From Gemmatimonadota bacterium (GTDB taxonomy: Bacteria > Gemmatimonadota > Gemmatimonadetes > Longimicrobiales > Gaopeijiaceae): 64,000 nucleotides of DNA. The DNA lies in assembly GCA_016209885.1 (NCBI GenBank), contig JACQVF010000097.1, positions 100,570-164,569 on the forward strand, written 5' to 3'. Below are positions 27,972 through 37,201 of this stretch, piece by piece (within the stretch, counting starts at the first letter, position 1; every line of letters begins with the position of its first letter). The notes beneath the pieces are model-generated. The model had not been told where the DNA came from. It saw nothing but the letters and a program-made list of their open reading frames with translations, and made no database searches. Position numbers and translations under genes: made by a program.

Positions 27972-29602
27972 TGTCCAGCGGAATCGTTCCGGTGCCCGGG
28001 CCCGTGAACGAGCCGGTGCGCACGTATGCTCCCTGCTCGCCGGAGAAGGCCTCGCTCAAGTCCCGGCTGAGCGAAATGCTCAAGGAAGAGATCGAGATCC
28101 CGCTCGTCATCGGCGGTAGGGAAGTGCGGACGGGCAACACCGCGAAGGCTGTCTGTCCCCACGACCACGGGCACGTGTTGGCGACCTACCACCAGGCCGG
28201 CCCTGCCGAGGTGGAGCACGCCATCGCGGCGGCGCTGGCAGCCTGGAAGGGTTGGTCCACGATGGACTGGGAGGCGCGCGCCGCCGTCTTCCTGAAGGCG
28301 GCCGAACTGCTTTCGGGACCGTGGCGCGACACGCTGAACGGGGCGTGCATGCTCAACCAGTCCAAGACCGTGCATCAGGCGGAGATCGATTCGGCCTGCG
28401 AGCTCACCGATTTCTGGCGGTTCAACCCTCACTACGTGCGCTTCATCTACGAGCTGCAGCCGGAGAGCGCGAAGGGAGCCTGGAACTACGTGGAGTACCG
28501 GCCGCTGGAAGGCTTCGTCTTCGCCGTGACCCCCTTCAACTTCGCTGCTATCGCCGGCAACCTGCCGACCGCGCCGGCCATGATGGGCAATGTCGTGCTG
28601 TGGAAGCCCGCGTCGTCCGCCGTTTACACCGCCCACCACATCATGAAGCTGCTCCAGGCCGCGGGGCTGCCGGACGGGGTCATCAACTTCGTGCCGGGCT
28701 CCGGCTCCCGGGTCGGCGACGCCGTGCTGGCGAGCCCGCATCTCGCCGGCCTCCACTTCACGGGCTCGACGGCCACCTTCCAGGCGATGTGGCGCGCCAT
28801 CGGGAGCGACATCGGCCGCTACAGAACCTACCCGCGCATCGTGGGCGAGACCGGCGGCAAGGATTTCGTGTTCGCCCACGCGTCGGCGAACAGCTCAGCT
28901 CTCGCCACGGCGCTGGTCCGTGGCGCTTTCGAGTACCAGGGCCAGAAATGCTCGGCGGCGTCGCGCGCCTACATTCCGCGTTCGATCTGGCCGCGGGTGA
29001 GGGAACAGCTTCTGGCGCAGGTCGCGGAGATCCGTGTGGGCTCGCCCGTCGACTTCCGCAACTTCATGGCGGCCGTGATCGACAAGCCCGCCTTCGACAA
29101 GATCATGGGCTACATCGAGCTCGCCCGCACTTCGCCCGAGATGGAGATCCTGGCCGGCGGCGACGGTGACGACACGGAGGGCTACTTCATCCAGCCCACC
29201 GTCGTGCTCACCTCGAGCCCCCGCTCGAGGCTCATGGTCGAGGAAATCTTCGGCCCCGTGCTCACGGTCTACGTCTACGATGATGGGAGGCTGGACGAGA
29301 CCCTGGAGTTGTGCGAAACCACGAGCCCCTACGGCCTAACCGGCTCCGTTTTCGCGGAGGACCGCGAGGTGATCGTGCGTCTGAGCGCCGCGCTACGCCA
29401 CGCGGCCGGCAACTTCTACATCAACGACAAGCCCACGGGCGCCATCGTGGGGCAGCAGCCGTTCGGTGGCTCCCGGGCCTCAGGCACGAACGACAAGGCG
29501 GGCTCACCCCTGAACCTGATCCGCTGGACATCGCAGCGGGCGGTGAAGGAGAACTTCACGCCGCCCACGCACTTCGCGTATCCGTTCATGGCTGAGGAGT
29601 GA
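27971..29602 (+). CDS. pruA: 1-pyrroline-5-carboxylate dehydrogenase
   Basis: The enzyme oxidises glutamate-gamma-semialdehyde to glutamate with NAD+ in proline and arginine breakdown. The 543-residue length and the sequence ELQPESAKGAWNYVEYRPLEGF match the stand-alone PruA type. Active-site parts are VTPFNFAAIAGNLP, the GETGGKDFVFAH glutamate motif, and the catalytic Cys in GAFEYQGQKCSAASR. The start ATG shares its first base with the stop of the penicillin acylase gene; an upstream in-frame start would overlap that gene further and lacks support. No proline dehydrogenase is in the window. Confidence 0.93.
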   Translation: MSSGIVPVPGPVNEPVRTYAPCSPEKASLKSRLSEMLKEEIEIPLVIGGREVRTGNTAKAVCPHDHGHVLATYHQAGPAEVEHAIAAALAAWKGWSTMDWEARAAVFLKAAELLSGPWRDTLNGACMLNQSKTVHQAEIDSACELTDFWRFNPHYVRFIYELQPESAKGAWNYVEYRPLEGFVFAVTPFNFAAIAGNLPTAPAMMGNVVLWKPASSAVYTAHHIMKLLQAAGLPDGVINFVPGSGSRVGDAVLASPHLAGLHFTGSTATFQAMWRAIGSDIGRYRTYPRIVGETGGKDFVFAHASANSSALATALVRGAFEYQGQKCSAASRAYIPRSIWPRVREQLLAQVAEIRVGSPVDFRNFMAAVIDKPAFDKIMGYIELARTSPEMEILAGGDGDDTEGYFIQPTVVLTSSPRSRLMVEEIFGPVLTVYVYDDGRLDETLELCETTSPYGLTGSVFAEDREVIVRLSAALRHAAGNFYINDKPTGAIVGQQPFGGSRASGTNDKAGSPLNLIRWTSQRAVKENFTPPTHFAYPFMAEE

Positions 29603-29608
29603 CGCGCG

Positions 29609-31996
29609 CTACCAGAACCTCACCTTCTCCAACCGGTTGCGAATCCGCGTCCAGCGCTTCGGCCGCTGGGGCTGGTAGCGGTGGTAGTACTGGAGGTAGT
29701 AGCTGTCGTCTGACGAGGTGGTGGACACCCCGTTCAGCACGGCGCCGAGCACGCGGACGCCGATGCGACGAAGCTGCTCCACCGCGCGTTCGGCACCTCG
29801 CTGTTCGGTCTCGCCCGAACGCATCACCAGGACGAGCCCGTCCGTTCGCGCCGCCAGCACGGCGGCGTCGGTGACCGCCAGGATTGGGGGGGAGTCGACG
29901 ATCACCTGGTCGTACTTGCCCTCGAATTCCTCGAGCAGCCGGCCCATGGTCTTCGAGTTCAGCAGTTCGGACGGGTTGGGGGGGAACGGCCCTGCCGGGA
30001 GCAGGTCGAGGTTCGGGAGCACGTTGGGACGGAGCGCCTCCCGTGGCGAGGCATCGCCGATGAGGAGGTTCGTGAGCCCCGGCTCTCGCAGGAGATCGAG
30101 GGCGTGATGGAGCATCGGCCGTCGCAGGTCTGCGTCCATGAGGAGCACCCTTAGCCCCTGCTGTGCCAGCATCACCGCGAAGTTGAGTGCCGTCGTGGAC
30201 TTCCCCTCGTCGGGGCCAGGACTCGAGAACGTCAGCGAGCGGATCGACTGATCGTCCGTCCTCATGAATGTGAGGTTCATGCGGAGGTTGCGGTACGCCT
30301 CCGCCGCGGGATCGAGGGGATCCAGCGCCACGATGAGCGGGATGGGCTTGTGGCCGACATCGTCCCGCCCCACCCGCCGCAAGCGGGGGATCACGCCCAA
30401 CACCGGGATCGCCAGGAGCTGCTCCACGTCCGCGCTGGTGCGCACGGTGCGGTCCAGATACTCGAGGAAGAACGCCGCGCCAACCCCGAGGAGGAGTCCC
30501 AGCAGCGCGCCGAGCAGCACGTTCATGCGGCCGCGGGGGCCGATGCGCGAGGCGCCCACGGCCGGATCGATGATGTCCACGTAGGGGCTGGCGACCGCCT
30601 CCGTGATCTTCGCCTGGTAGAGCTGGGAGAGGATGAACTGGTACGTCCCCTGCTCCACGCTCTGCTGGAGCTCGAGCTTCTGGAGCTGGCTCTCGAGCTC
30701 GGGGAACTGCCGCTGGCGATGCTCCAGCTCTTGGAGCTGGCGCGACGGCTCCTCGAGGCGGCGGGTCAGGTTCTGGACGTGGCCGCGGATCGCCTCGACC
30801 AGGTCGCGCTCGGTGCTGCGGATCTGCTCGTCGATCGCCCGGACCTCCGGGTGGTCGGGCCTCTTCGATCCGGAGGTGAGCACCTTGAGCCGGTCCTCCT
30901 GGAGCCCACGGATCCGATCCACGGAGGCGCCGATCGATGGATTCGACGAAGCGCCGATCTGTGCCGTCAACTTGGCGAGGTCCGTCTCAGCGAGGCCGCC
31001 GCGCTCGATCTCCTGTGTGAGGCGGCTGAATGAGGAGCGCTCGCCATCGAGCTCCTCGATCTGGCGGCGCAGTTGCTCGCCGCGCTCGACGAGGGCCTGT
31101 TCCTCGGCGCTCAGGTTCGTAAACGCCTGCGACTTCTTGAAATCCTGGATCCGCTCAAGGGAGCCGTGGAGTTGCTCGCGGGCGGTCGTGAGCTGCTCCT
31201 CGATGAATCGCACCTCCGCCGAAGCCGCGACCTTGACCCGTTCCGCCCCATAGTTGCGCAGCGCCTCCGCCGTGGCGTTCATGATCTTCGGGGCGAGGAC
31301 CGGGTCCGTAGAGGTGTACGTCGCGTCGACGATATTCGTGTTTTCACGCGGCGTCGCGGAAGTCTGGCCCCGCACGATTTGGGCGGCCTGCTCCCTCGGC
31401 CTGAGGAGCAGGGGGTACTCACGGCTCTCCCCCGGGGGTGGCTGGAGCGTGAAGCGGAGGCCGGCCGCCTCAATGACCGAACCCACGGGTGCGCTGCCCA
31501 GGACGGTGCCGCCCGCGCTCCGGAACTGCGCCATCCGGCCCGCGGCGTCGTAGGCCAGGACGTAGTCACCGTCGGGGGTGTCCGGCGCCACCGTCACATC
31601 CCGGACCAGCGAGGAGCGCGGGATATCCGGCGACGCGGGCATGAAACGCAGCCCGAGCGCCTCCACGACCTTGTTCGCCACCGGCGCCGAGCGCAGGACT
31701 TGGATCTCGGACTGGATCGGATCGACGAAGATCTCCATGCCGCTGAAGCGCGCGCCAGGGGTGAGCGAGCGCGTACGCTGCATGGGGTCGTTGATCTGGA
31801 ACGCGAGATGCGCCTGGTAGTACGTCCGCTGCCGCGAAACCGCCCAGACTGCCGAGGCCGTGGTCACTGAAAAAATGAGGAGCACGAGCCAGAGCCGGCG
31901 GGCCACCACTTGCCAGTAATCGGTCAGGTGACCACCGGATGCCTGCGCTTCAGGCTCGTATTCCCCGTACGGGCGGAGAGCCGCTTCAGGATTCAT
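29609..31996 (-). CDS. Wzc-type polysaccharide co-polymerase and tyrosine kinase
   Basis: This 795-residue inner-membrane protein regulates chain length and export of exopolysaccharide. It has a Wzz N-terminal domain with its first membrane helix at about 32-52 and a coiled-coil-rich periplasmic region. The second helix is near 500 (MNVLLGALLGLLLGVGAAFF). The cytoplasmic BY-kinase domain has Walker A SPGPDEGKSTTALN, Walker A-prime LLMDADLRRP and Walker B VIVDSPPIL. Several tyrosines cluster at the C-terminus (DSYYLQYYHRYQP), the usual autophosphorylation tail. I use the ATG at 31994-31996; a longer frame adds 23 unsupported residues. No EPS glycosyltransferases adjoin it. Confidence 0.92.
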   Translation of the reverse strand: MNPEAALRPYGEYEPEAQASGGHLTDYWQVVARRLWLVLLIFSVTTASAVWAVSRQRTYYQAHLAFQINDPMQRTRSLTPGARFSGMEIFVDPIQSEIQVLRSAPVANKVVEALGLRFMPASPDIPRSSLVRDVTVAPDTPDGDYVLAYDAAGRMAQFRSAGGTVLGSAPVGSVIEAAGLRFTLQPPPGESREYPLLLRPREQAAQIVRGQTSATPRENTNIVDATYTSTDPVLAPKIMNATAEALRNYGAERVKVAASAEVRFIEEQLTTAREQLHGSLERIQDFKKSQAFTNLSAEEQALVERGEQLRRQIEELDGERSSFSRLTQEIERGGLAETDLAKLTAQIGASSNPSIGASVDRIRGLQEDRLKVLTSGSKRPDHPEVRAIDEQIRSTERDLVEAIRGHVQNLTRRLEEPSRQLQELEHRQRQFPELESQLQKLELQQSVEQGTYQFILSQLYQAKITEAVASPYVDIIDPAVGASRIGPRGRMNVLLGALLGLLLGVGAAFFLEYLDRTVRTSADVEQLLAIPVLGVIPRLRRVGRDDVGHKPIPLIVALDPLDPAAEAYRNLRMNLTFMRTDDQSIRSLTFSSPGPDEGKSTTALNFAVMLAQQGLRVLLMDADLRRPMLHHALDLLREPGLTNLLIGDASPREALRPNVLPNLDLLPAGPFPPNPSELLNSKTMGRLLEEFEGKYDQVIVDSPPILAVTDAAVLAARTDGLVLVMRSGETEQRGAERAVEQLRRIGVRVLGAVLNGVSTTSSDDSYYLQYYHRYQPQRPKRWTRIRNRLEKVRFW

Positions 31997-32158
31997 TTGC
32001 CGGAATCTCTTCCTCCCCACTCGCGTGCGACATAGAAACGCACCGCGCCGCGGGGCACGCAGCACTGCGCCGGGGAGAGAGCTTTACGCCATCTGTTTAT
32101 AAGTTAGGCAGTCGCTGGGGAAAAGGCCATGAGTATCGTGAGGCATGACGCGGAGTTG

Positions 32159-32202
32159 CGGGTCGGCGATCGTTGACCTCCGGGTCAGCGATCCCCTAGA
32201 TT
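32159..32202 (+). promoter_or_regulatory. Promoter with direct repeats before the Nfu gene
   Basis: TTGACC (32173-32178), an 18-base spacer and TAGATT (32197-32202) form a good sigma-70-like promoter about 76 bp before the nfu start. The near-identical 12-mers GGGTCGGCGATC (32159-32170) and GGGTCAGCGATC (32182-32193), 23 bp apart, bracket the -35 element and could bind a dimeric regulator. Confidence 0.4.
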
Positions 32203-32278
32203 CGTTTGGCGGTATCCACGCAGGCTCCCCGTACGGGCGGTGCGGGTGCCTGGAGGAGTGGAAGGAAGTAAGGAAGTT

Positions 32279-32509
32279 ATGAGCGCGCGCGAGAAGATCG
32301 AGGAAGTCCTGGGCAGCATTCGTCCGGCCCTGCGAATGGACGGCGGGGATGTGGAGCTGGTGGGCTATGACGAGGCGGACGGGGTGGTCCAGCTTCGTCT
32401 GATGGGTGCATGCGGCTCATGTCCGATCTCGATGATGACCCTCACACAGGGGATCGAGCGGCGCATTAAGGTGGAGGTGCCTGCCGTGACCCGGGTACTC
32501 GCCCTCTGA
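32279..32509 (+). CDS. NifU C-terminal-type Fe-S scaffold protein
   Basis: This 76-residue stand-alone Nfu domain carries and delivers Fe-S clusters. The signature RPALRMDGGDVELVGYDEADG is followed by the CxxC cluster ligands in LMGACGSCPISMMTL. The ATG at 32279 is preceded by a purine-rich AAGGAAG. An intrinsic terminator follows 35 bp after the stop, so it is probably a single-gene transcript. The Fe-S carrier Mrp gene lies just beyond, a functional link rather than an operon. Confidence 0.93.
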   Translation: MSAREKIEEVLGSIRPALRMDGGDVELVGYDEADGVVQLRLMGACGSCPISMMTLTQGIERRIKVEVPAVTRVLAL

Positions 32510-32543
32510 TCCGGCGCAGCGTCGCACGGGCGGCGAGATGACG

Positions 32544-32570
32544 AGGCGCTCCACTCTGGGGCGCCTTTTC
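32544..32570 (+). terminator. Intrinsic terminator after the Nfu gene
   Basis: A 9-bp stem (AGGCGCTCC with GGGGCGCCT, one G-T pair) and 5-base loop span 32544-32566 and are followed by TTTTC. Placement right after nfu makes it a textbook rho-independent terminator. Confidence 0.8.
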
Positions 32571-32802
32571 GCTGGATGGGCGCAGGGTCTCGGGGGCGCA
32601 CGGTGCGGTGGTGCGCGATCGCCCGGGCCGGTGCGGGTTGCGGCCCCCTGGGGAGGATGCTATTGACCGATGCGTTGGTAATGCATCATTCGACCCGGGC
32701 GCCGCTCGGCGGACGCCTTGTTGCAGGGGATCTCTTGGACACGGTGCCGTCAATAGCTCACTGCGCGGTGGGTGTGGGAATCTACAGTCGGATCAATGAG
32801 CG

Positions 32803-33942
32803 ATGGGTGTGGAACGGCTGACTAAGCATGTCTGGTCCGCCCTGGCCGCGGTGAAACGGGCCGGCGCGAACGAGAACGTGGTGGCGACCGGTCAGGTGCA
32901 GGATCTGGAGGTGGACGAGGAAGGGCGGGTCCGGTTCGCCTTTCTGCTGCGCGCGGAGGACCCGGGCGAGCTGGTCCGGGAGGTGCGGGAGGCAGTACAG
33001 CGGGTGGTAGGCGTCTCGGAGGTCAAGGTGAATGTGCGGCTCCCCCAGGCGACGGGCGGGGGCCGGCCGGCACCGCGACCGCGCCCCGGTCTGCGGCCGG
33101 GGTCGGTGCCGGCGCCCACTCCGCAGCCGGGCTTGCTCCCGGCGGTCCAGCACGTGGTGGCCGTGAGTTCGGGGAAGGGTGGGGTCGGCAAGTCCATGGT
33201 CGCCGCCAACCTCGCCGCGGCGCTGGCCCTCGAGGGCCGGCGGGTCGGGCTTCTGGACGCAGACGTATACGGACCGGACATCCCGATCATGTTCGGTGAG
33301 CGGCGGCGGCCGCGGGTGACGGGCGAGCGCGGCAAGGAAATGATCGAACCGCTGGATGCGCACGGCGTGCGGCTCATGAGCCTGGGCTTTCTGCTGGAGA
33401 GCGAGCAGCCGGCGATCATGCGGGGCCCGCTCATCGCGGGAATCATGAAGCAGTTCCTCGAGCAGGTGGCGTGGGGCGCCCTCGACTATTTGATCGTGGA
33501 CATGCCGCCGGGGACGGGGGATGCCCAGCTCTCCCTGGTACAGACGATCGATGTCGCGGGCGCCGTTATGGTCACGACGCCGCAGGACGTGGCGACGGGC
33601 GACGTGTTCCGCGGGATCAAGATGTTCGAGCGCGTGAACACGCGGATCCTCGGCGTCGTCGAGAACATGGGGCCACTCGCGTGCCCGCACTGCGGCGAGC
33701 GGATCGAGCTGTTCGGCAGCAGCGGCGGCCGCCGGCTGGCGGAGCAGGCGAACGTTCCCTTCCTGGCAATGATCCCCCTGGACCCAGCGGTGCGAGAGGC
33801 AGGCGACAGCGGCAGCCCGACGGTCGTGGCGCACCCCGACTCAGCCGCCGGGCGCGCACTGCGGGAGCTCGCGCGCGCGGTGATCGAGGCGGTGGAGGGA
33901 GAGCAGGTTGGCGGGTCAGTGGGTGAGCGGGTCAGCGGGTGA
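32803..33942 (+). CDS. mrp: Fe-S cluster carrier ATPase Mrp/ApbC
   Basis: The 379-residue P-loop protein binds and transfers 4Fe-4S clusters. It has an N-terminal MIP18/DUF59-type domain (about 1-85), a Pro-rich linker, then the Mrp core with deviant Walker A SSGKGGVGKSMVAANLA, LLDADVYGPDIP, IVDMPPGTGDAQLSL and the CxxC pair in ACPHCGERIELF. The last 40 residues are repeat-derived (QVGGSVGERVSG) because a short GTCAGTGGGTGAGCG-type tandem repeat runs through the 3' end. The start is ATG at 32803. Confidence 0.95.
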   Translation: MGVERLTKHVWSALAAVKRAGANENVVATGQVQDLEVDEEGRVRFAFLLRAEDPGELVREVREAVQRVVGVSEVKVNVRLPQATGGGRPAPRPRPGLRPGSVPAPTPQPGLLPAVQHVVAVSSGKGGVGKSMVAANLAAALALEGRRVGLLDADVYGPDIPIMFGERRRPRVTGERGKEMIEPLDAHGVRLMSLGFLLESEQPAIMRGPLIAGIMKQFLEQVAWGALDYLIVDMPPGTGDAQLSLVQTIDVAGAVMVTTPQDVATGDVFRGIKMFERVNTRILGVVENMGPLACPHCGERIELFGSSGGRRLAEQANVPFLAMIPLDPAVREAGDSGSPTVVAHPDSAAGRALRELARAVIEAVEGEQVGGSVGERVSG

Positions 33943-33977
33943 GCGGGCGAGGGTGCGAGCAGGCGAGTTCTGCCGGC

Positions 33978-34253
33978 ATGGGCGGGGAGGCGACGCGTCC
34001 GAACCTGCAGGACACGACCGCCCACGAGGTCGTGCGGGACTTCCCGGAGACCCTTCGCGTATTCCGCGCCCATGGCGTGGCCCTCCGTCGCTACGGGGCG
34101 GAGCCGGTGGGCCAGATGCCGGGCGCGTCCGCTGGCCTCGCGGAAGCCCTGGCCGCCGCCGTCGCGTGGCGAAGCGCGGATCCTGGCAAGGATGGAAGCG
34201 GCGCAGCGACCGATGACCGTGCCGGCGGCGCCGGGACGGGCGTTAGACGGTGA
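33978..34253 (+). CDS. Small DUF1858/ScdA_N-like protein
   Basis: This is a 91-residue protein. Residues about 13-50 (TAHEVVRDFPETLRVFRAHG) resemble the N-terminal domain of ScdA/DUF1858-type proteins, which normally carry a Cys-Cys or related pair after the Gly; here no Cys is present. The C-terminus is low-complexity. It follows mrp by 35 bp and its last 11 bases overlap the end of the convergent HD gene. The link to Fe-S repair is only a guess, so confidence is low. Confidence 0.4.
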   Translation: MGGEATRPNLQDTTAHEVVRDFPETLRVFRAHGVALRRYGAEPVGQMPGASAGLAEALAAAVAWRSADPGKDGSGAATDDRAGGAGTGVRR

Positions 34254-35157
34254 CGGGCTCGCGGTCGAGGGTGGGCGCGATCTCGCGGAGCGCGCGCACG
34301 ACGCTGCGGTCGAACTGGCGACCGGAGGCCCGCTCGATCTCCGCCAGCGCCTCCCACGCAGGCTTCGCCGCGCGATAGGGGGTATCAGCCGTGAGTGTCG
34401 CGTACGCGTCGGCGACGGCGAGCACGCGGACACCCAGCGGGATGTCCAGGTCCTCCACGTCCCACGGCCCGCCCACCAGCTCGTAGTACTCCTCGTAGCG
34501 GCGAATCAGGTTGCCGGCGTTACGCAGCACGCGGCTGACCGGCACGAGGATCGAGGTGGCGTCCGGGCCGCTCCGCTCGCCGCCCACCGCCAGCTCGATC
34601 TCGCCCAGGTCGTGGAACAGCCCGGCGATGCGCACGTCCTGGAGCTGGTCGTCGCCCATCTCGAGCTGACGCCCGAGGGCGGTGGCGATGTCCGCGACTC
34701 GCTTCGCGTGGCCCTTCAAGTGCCGTTCCGCGGTCTCGAGATAGCGGGTCAGGATCTCGAGGGTCGCCACGTGGGCATCGCGCAGCTCGCGCAGATGCCT
34801 GTCCTTGACCTCCGAGAGCGTGCCGACCAGATAACCGGACAGGATCAGGAACGCCGACCACGGGATCAGGTTCCAGAAGACGCCGCTCCGCACGCCTTCG
34901 GTGCCGATATCCAGTTGTCCGGTGATGACGAAATACCCCACCAGCACGGATATGAAGACGCCCGTCAGCATTGCGGTGCGGCGCCCGACATAGAAGCCCG
35001 CGGCGAGGACGGGGAGGTAGTAGAAGTTGAGGAACGCGTAGCGCTGGACCACCGCGAAGTTGATGCCGAACAGCGAGGCCACCAGCACCACGACGAGGAT
35101 CGCCTCGAAGTGGTCGAAGACCCAGCTCCTGGCACGCTCAAGGAAGCGATTCATCAT
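34243..35157 (-). CDS. Membrane protein with degenerate HD-GYP-like domain
   Basis: The 304-residue protein has four hydrophobic segments in the first 120 residues, then an HD-like domain. The motif pieces HLKGHAKRVADIAT and GLFHDLGEI keep the first His and the His-Asp pair of an HD metal site. The rest has the HD-GYP layout (VRVLAVADAYATLTADTPYR, then GRQFDRSVVRAL), but the GYP and HHE motifs are missing. A working c-di-GMP phosphodiesterase is therefore doubtful. It is divergent from the SAM hydrolase gene with only 14 bp between starts. Confidence 0.7.
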   Translation of the reverse strand: MMNRFLERARSWVFDHFEAILVVVLVASLFGINFAVVQRYAFLNFYYLPVLAAGFYVGRRTAMLTGVFISVLVGYFVITGQLDIGTEGVRSGVFWNLIPWSAFLILSGYLVGTLSEVKDRHLRELRDAHVATLEILTRYLETAERHLKGHAKRVADIATALGRQLEMGDDQLQDVRIAGLFHDLGEIELAVGGERSGPDATSILVPVSRVLRNAGNLIRRYEEYYELVGGPWDVEDLDIPLGVRVLAVADAYATLTADTPYRAAKPAWEALAEIERASGRQFDRSVVRALREIAPTLDREPVTV

Positions 35158-35171
35158 AGCGAGAGACCTGT

Positions 35172-35963
35172 ATGTCCCGTGTGACCCTCCTGACGGATTT
35201 CGGCACCCGCGACGGGTACGTCGCCGCCATGAAGGGCGTAATCGCGAGCATCGCGCCCGGGGTGCCGATCGACGACGTCAGTCATGACATCCCGCCGGGC
35301 GATATCCCTTCTGCGGCGTGGGCGCTTTCACGATACTGGAGCCGCTATCCCGCTGGAACGGTCCATCTGGTGGTCGTGGACCCCGGGGTCGGCACGGAGC
35401 GCCGCGCGCTCGGTGCTCTTCTCGATGGTCGGTTGCTGGTGGCTCCCGACAACGGAGTCGCCACCCTCGCCCTCGAGCGGGCCAGCCGGTGGACGGCCGT
35501 TTCAGTGCAAAACGAAAACTACGTCGGACCCGACCGGAGCGCCACCTTTCATGGACGAGACATCTTTGCGCCCGCGGTCGCGCACCTGGCGCGGGGCGTG
35601 CCGCTGGGGGAGCTGGGGCCGCCTCTGGCGGAACCCGCACGCTACGCCTTTCCAGCCGTGATCCGGCAGGGCGGTGAAGCGCGGGGTGAGGTGGTGGCCA
35701 TCGACCGCTTCGGCAATGCGGTCACCAACGTGCCGGGCGACTGGCTCGGGCGGGAGGCACGGGTGCACGTCGGCCGTGCCGTGCTGGAGGTGAGGGGCAC
35801 GTACGGGGAAGCAGCGTCGGGCGAGGCGCTGGCGCTCGTGAACTCGGACGGGCTTGTGGAGATCACGGTCCGCGACGGTGCGGCAGCCGAGCGGTTACGA
35901 ATCCGGCGGGGGAGCCGTATCCGTGTGCGGGGACTCCGGAGGGGGCCCGAGAACGGCCTGTGA
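35172..35963 (+). CDS. SAM hydroxide adenosyltransferase (SAM hydrolase) family
   Basis: Family members split S-adenosylmethionine with water to adenosine and methionine; related enzymes use fluoride or chloride. The 263-residue protein starts VTLLTDFGTRDGYVAAMKG, keeps Asp-type substrate residues in DDVSHDIPPGDI, and has VVDPGVGTERRAL, VAPDNGV and the FGNAVTN stretch in the C-terminal domain. No insertion loop of the fluorinase type is visible, so simple hydrolysis is expected. Confidence 0.88.
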   Translation: MSRVTLLTDFGTRDGYVAAMKGVIASIAPGVPIDDVSHDIPPGDIPSAAWALSRYWSRYPAGTVHLVVVDPGVGTERRALGALLDGRLLVAPDNGVATLALERASRWTAVSVQNENYVGPDRSATFHGRDIFAPAVAHLARGVPLGELGPPLAEPARYAFPAVIRQGGEARGEVVAIDRFGNAVTNVPGDWLGREARVHVGRAVLEVRGTYGEAASGEALALVNSDGLVEITVRDGAAAERLRIRRGSRIRVRGLRRGPENGL

Positions 35964-36012
35964 GAGCACCGGCACCGGCTCTACGGCCTCTACGGCCGTC
36001 CCTCGTCGAAGT

Positions 36013-36252
36013 TCAGTCGCCGCGCTCGAGCCAGCGACGGTCTGCGCCCGTGAGGCCCTCGGGGCGGCGGCGCCGCGCGATGAGGCGCAGGACGATGTAA
36101 GCCACCAGGAGGATGGGCGCGACCTTGAACATGAGGAAGACGGCGAGCCCAAGTGCGACGGAGACGACGAAGCCCAGAATCGCCAGGACAATGCCGGCAA
36201 CGACGATGATGCCGAGTCCGACGAGAAAAACCGTAAGCAAAGCGCTCAGCAT
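36013..36252 (-). CDS. Small two-helix membrane protein
   Basis: The 79-residue protein has two hydrophobic segments covering about residues 1-55 and a basic C-terminus (RLIARRRRPEGL). I chose the ATG at 36250-36252 because AGGAGGT lies five bases upstream; a longer frame adds seven residues without a site. It is the last gene of the minus-strand run containing the ECF sigma factor, about 105 bp after the previous gene. Function unknown. Confidence 0.6.
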   Translation of the reverse strand: MLSALLTVFLVGLGIIVVAGIVLAILGFVVSVALGLAVFLMFKVAPILLVAYIVLRLIARRRRPEGLTGADRRWLERGD

Positions 36253-36358
36253 GTCCACCTCCTGACCCGCCACCGGAGCCGCGGGCGTCCGGCTCTCATA
36301 CGGCGGTGCGGTCGAGTTCCTTCATTCTTCCCTTCTTCGCGCGAGGGCTCCCGACCGG

Positions 36359-37201
36359 CTAGGGCAGCCAGCGGACATCGATGGATCCCAGCGCTGCCTT
36401 CACATGCACGGTAAGCCGTTGGTCCGCTGCCTCCCAGTCGGGCGACAGAAAGGCGTCTCCCTGTTTGATGAGGCCTTCGGAATCCAGTGACGCGAGGAAG
36501 GTGTCCTTCACGATGCGCACGCCGAGCCCGCGGGGGAAGCGCAGGGTCAGCGATCCGAGACCCATCTCCACATCCAGGTTGGTGTCCTCCCGCCAGTCGC
36601 CGGCGAAGTCCAGAGTCACGTCCCCCACGCCGGCCTGCACGCGGATCCGCTCCGCGTTGAGGTTACCGAGCCCGCGGGCGTGAAAGCTCGCGGCACCCAC
36701 CTCGAACTTCGCCAGGCGCGCCCGCACCGGGTTTGGGTCGGAAAACGCGACCGTGGTCTCGCTGGCGCCGGCGGAGAGCTCGAGGGTGGAAAGGGCCAGG
36801 CCGCCGAGCTCGAGGGAGGAGCGGGTAGCGCCCATCTCCACATCCAGATCCAAGGGCAGTCCGCGAGCGATCGCGAGCTCGAGCTCGCCGCCGCGCTCAC
36901 CCTTGAGCCCGCGGATCCCCGATTTCAGGCTGCGGACTCCGAGGCGCAGGCGGGTGCCGCTGAGCTCTGCCACCGGCTCGAAGCTGTCCTCATCGTAGCG
37001 CAGGCGCATGCGATAGAGCACGCCCGTCTCGGCGGGTTGGAGGCGGAACTCTCCGGCGCCGTAGCTCACCTCCACGTTCAGCCGCTCCTCGCCGGCGATG
37101 TGGCGCACCTTCGTCACCGTGCGCCAGCTCTGGGCGCTGGCGGGGTACGCGGCAGCCAGGAGCGAGGCCGCAGCCACGAGGCCGGCCAGGCCGCTACGCA
37201 T
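36359..37201 (-). CDS. Secreted protein with toastrack-like (DUF2154) repeats
   Basis: This 280-residue exported protein has a signal peptide ending near AYPASAQ. The body is beta-rich, with repeated patterns such as LDVEMGATRSSLELGGLAL, LELSAGASETTVAF and LDVEMGLGSLTLRFP. These recurring short strands resemble DUF2154/LiaF-type 'toastrack' domains found in envelope-stress operons. Its start lies within the end of the preceding gene (8-bp overlap). Together with the ECF sigma factor and the anti-sigma factor it forms a stress-response unit; the ligand is unknown. Confidence 0.6.
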   Translation of the reverse strand: MRSGLAGLVAAASLLAAAYPASAQSWRTVTKVRHIAGEERLNVEVSYGAGEFRLQPAETGVLYRMRLRYDEDSFEPVAELSGTRLRLGVRSLKSGIRGLKGERGGELELAIARGLPLDLDVEMGATRSSLELGGLALSTLELSAGASETTVAFSDPNPVRARLAKFEVGAASFHARGLGNLNAERIRVQAGVGDVTLDFAGDWREDTNLDVEMGLGSLTLRFPRGLGVRIVKDTFLASLDSEGLIKQGDAFLSPDWEAADQRLTVHVKAALGSIDVRWLP

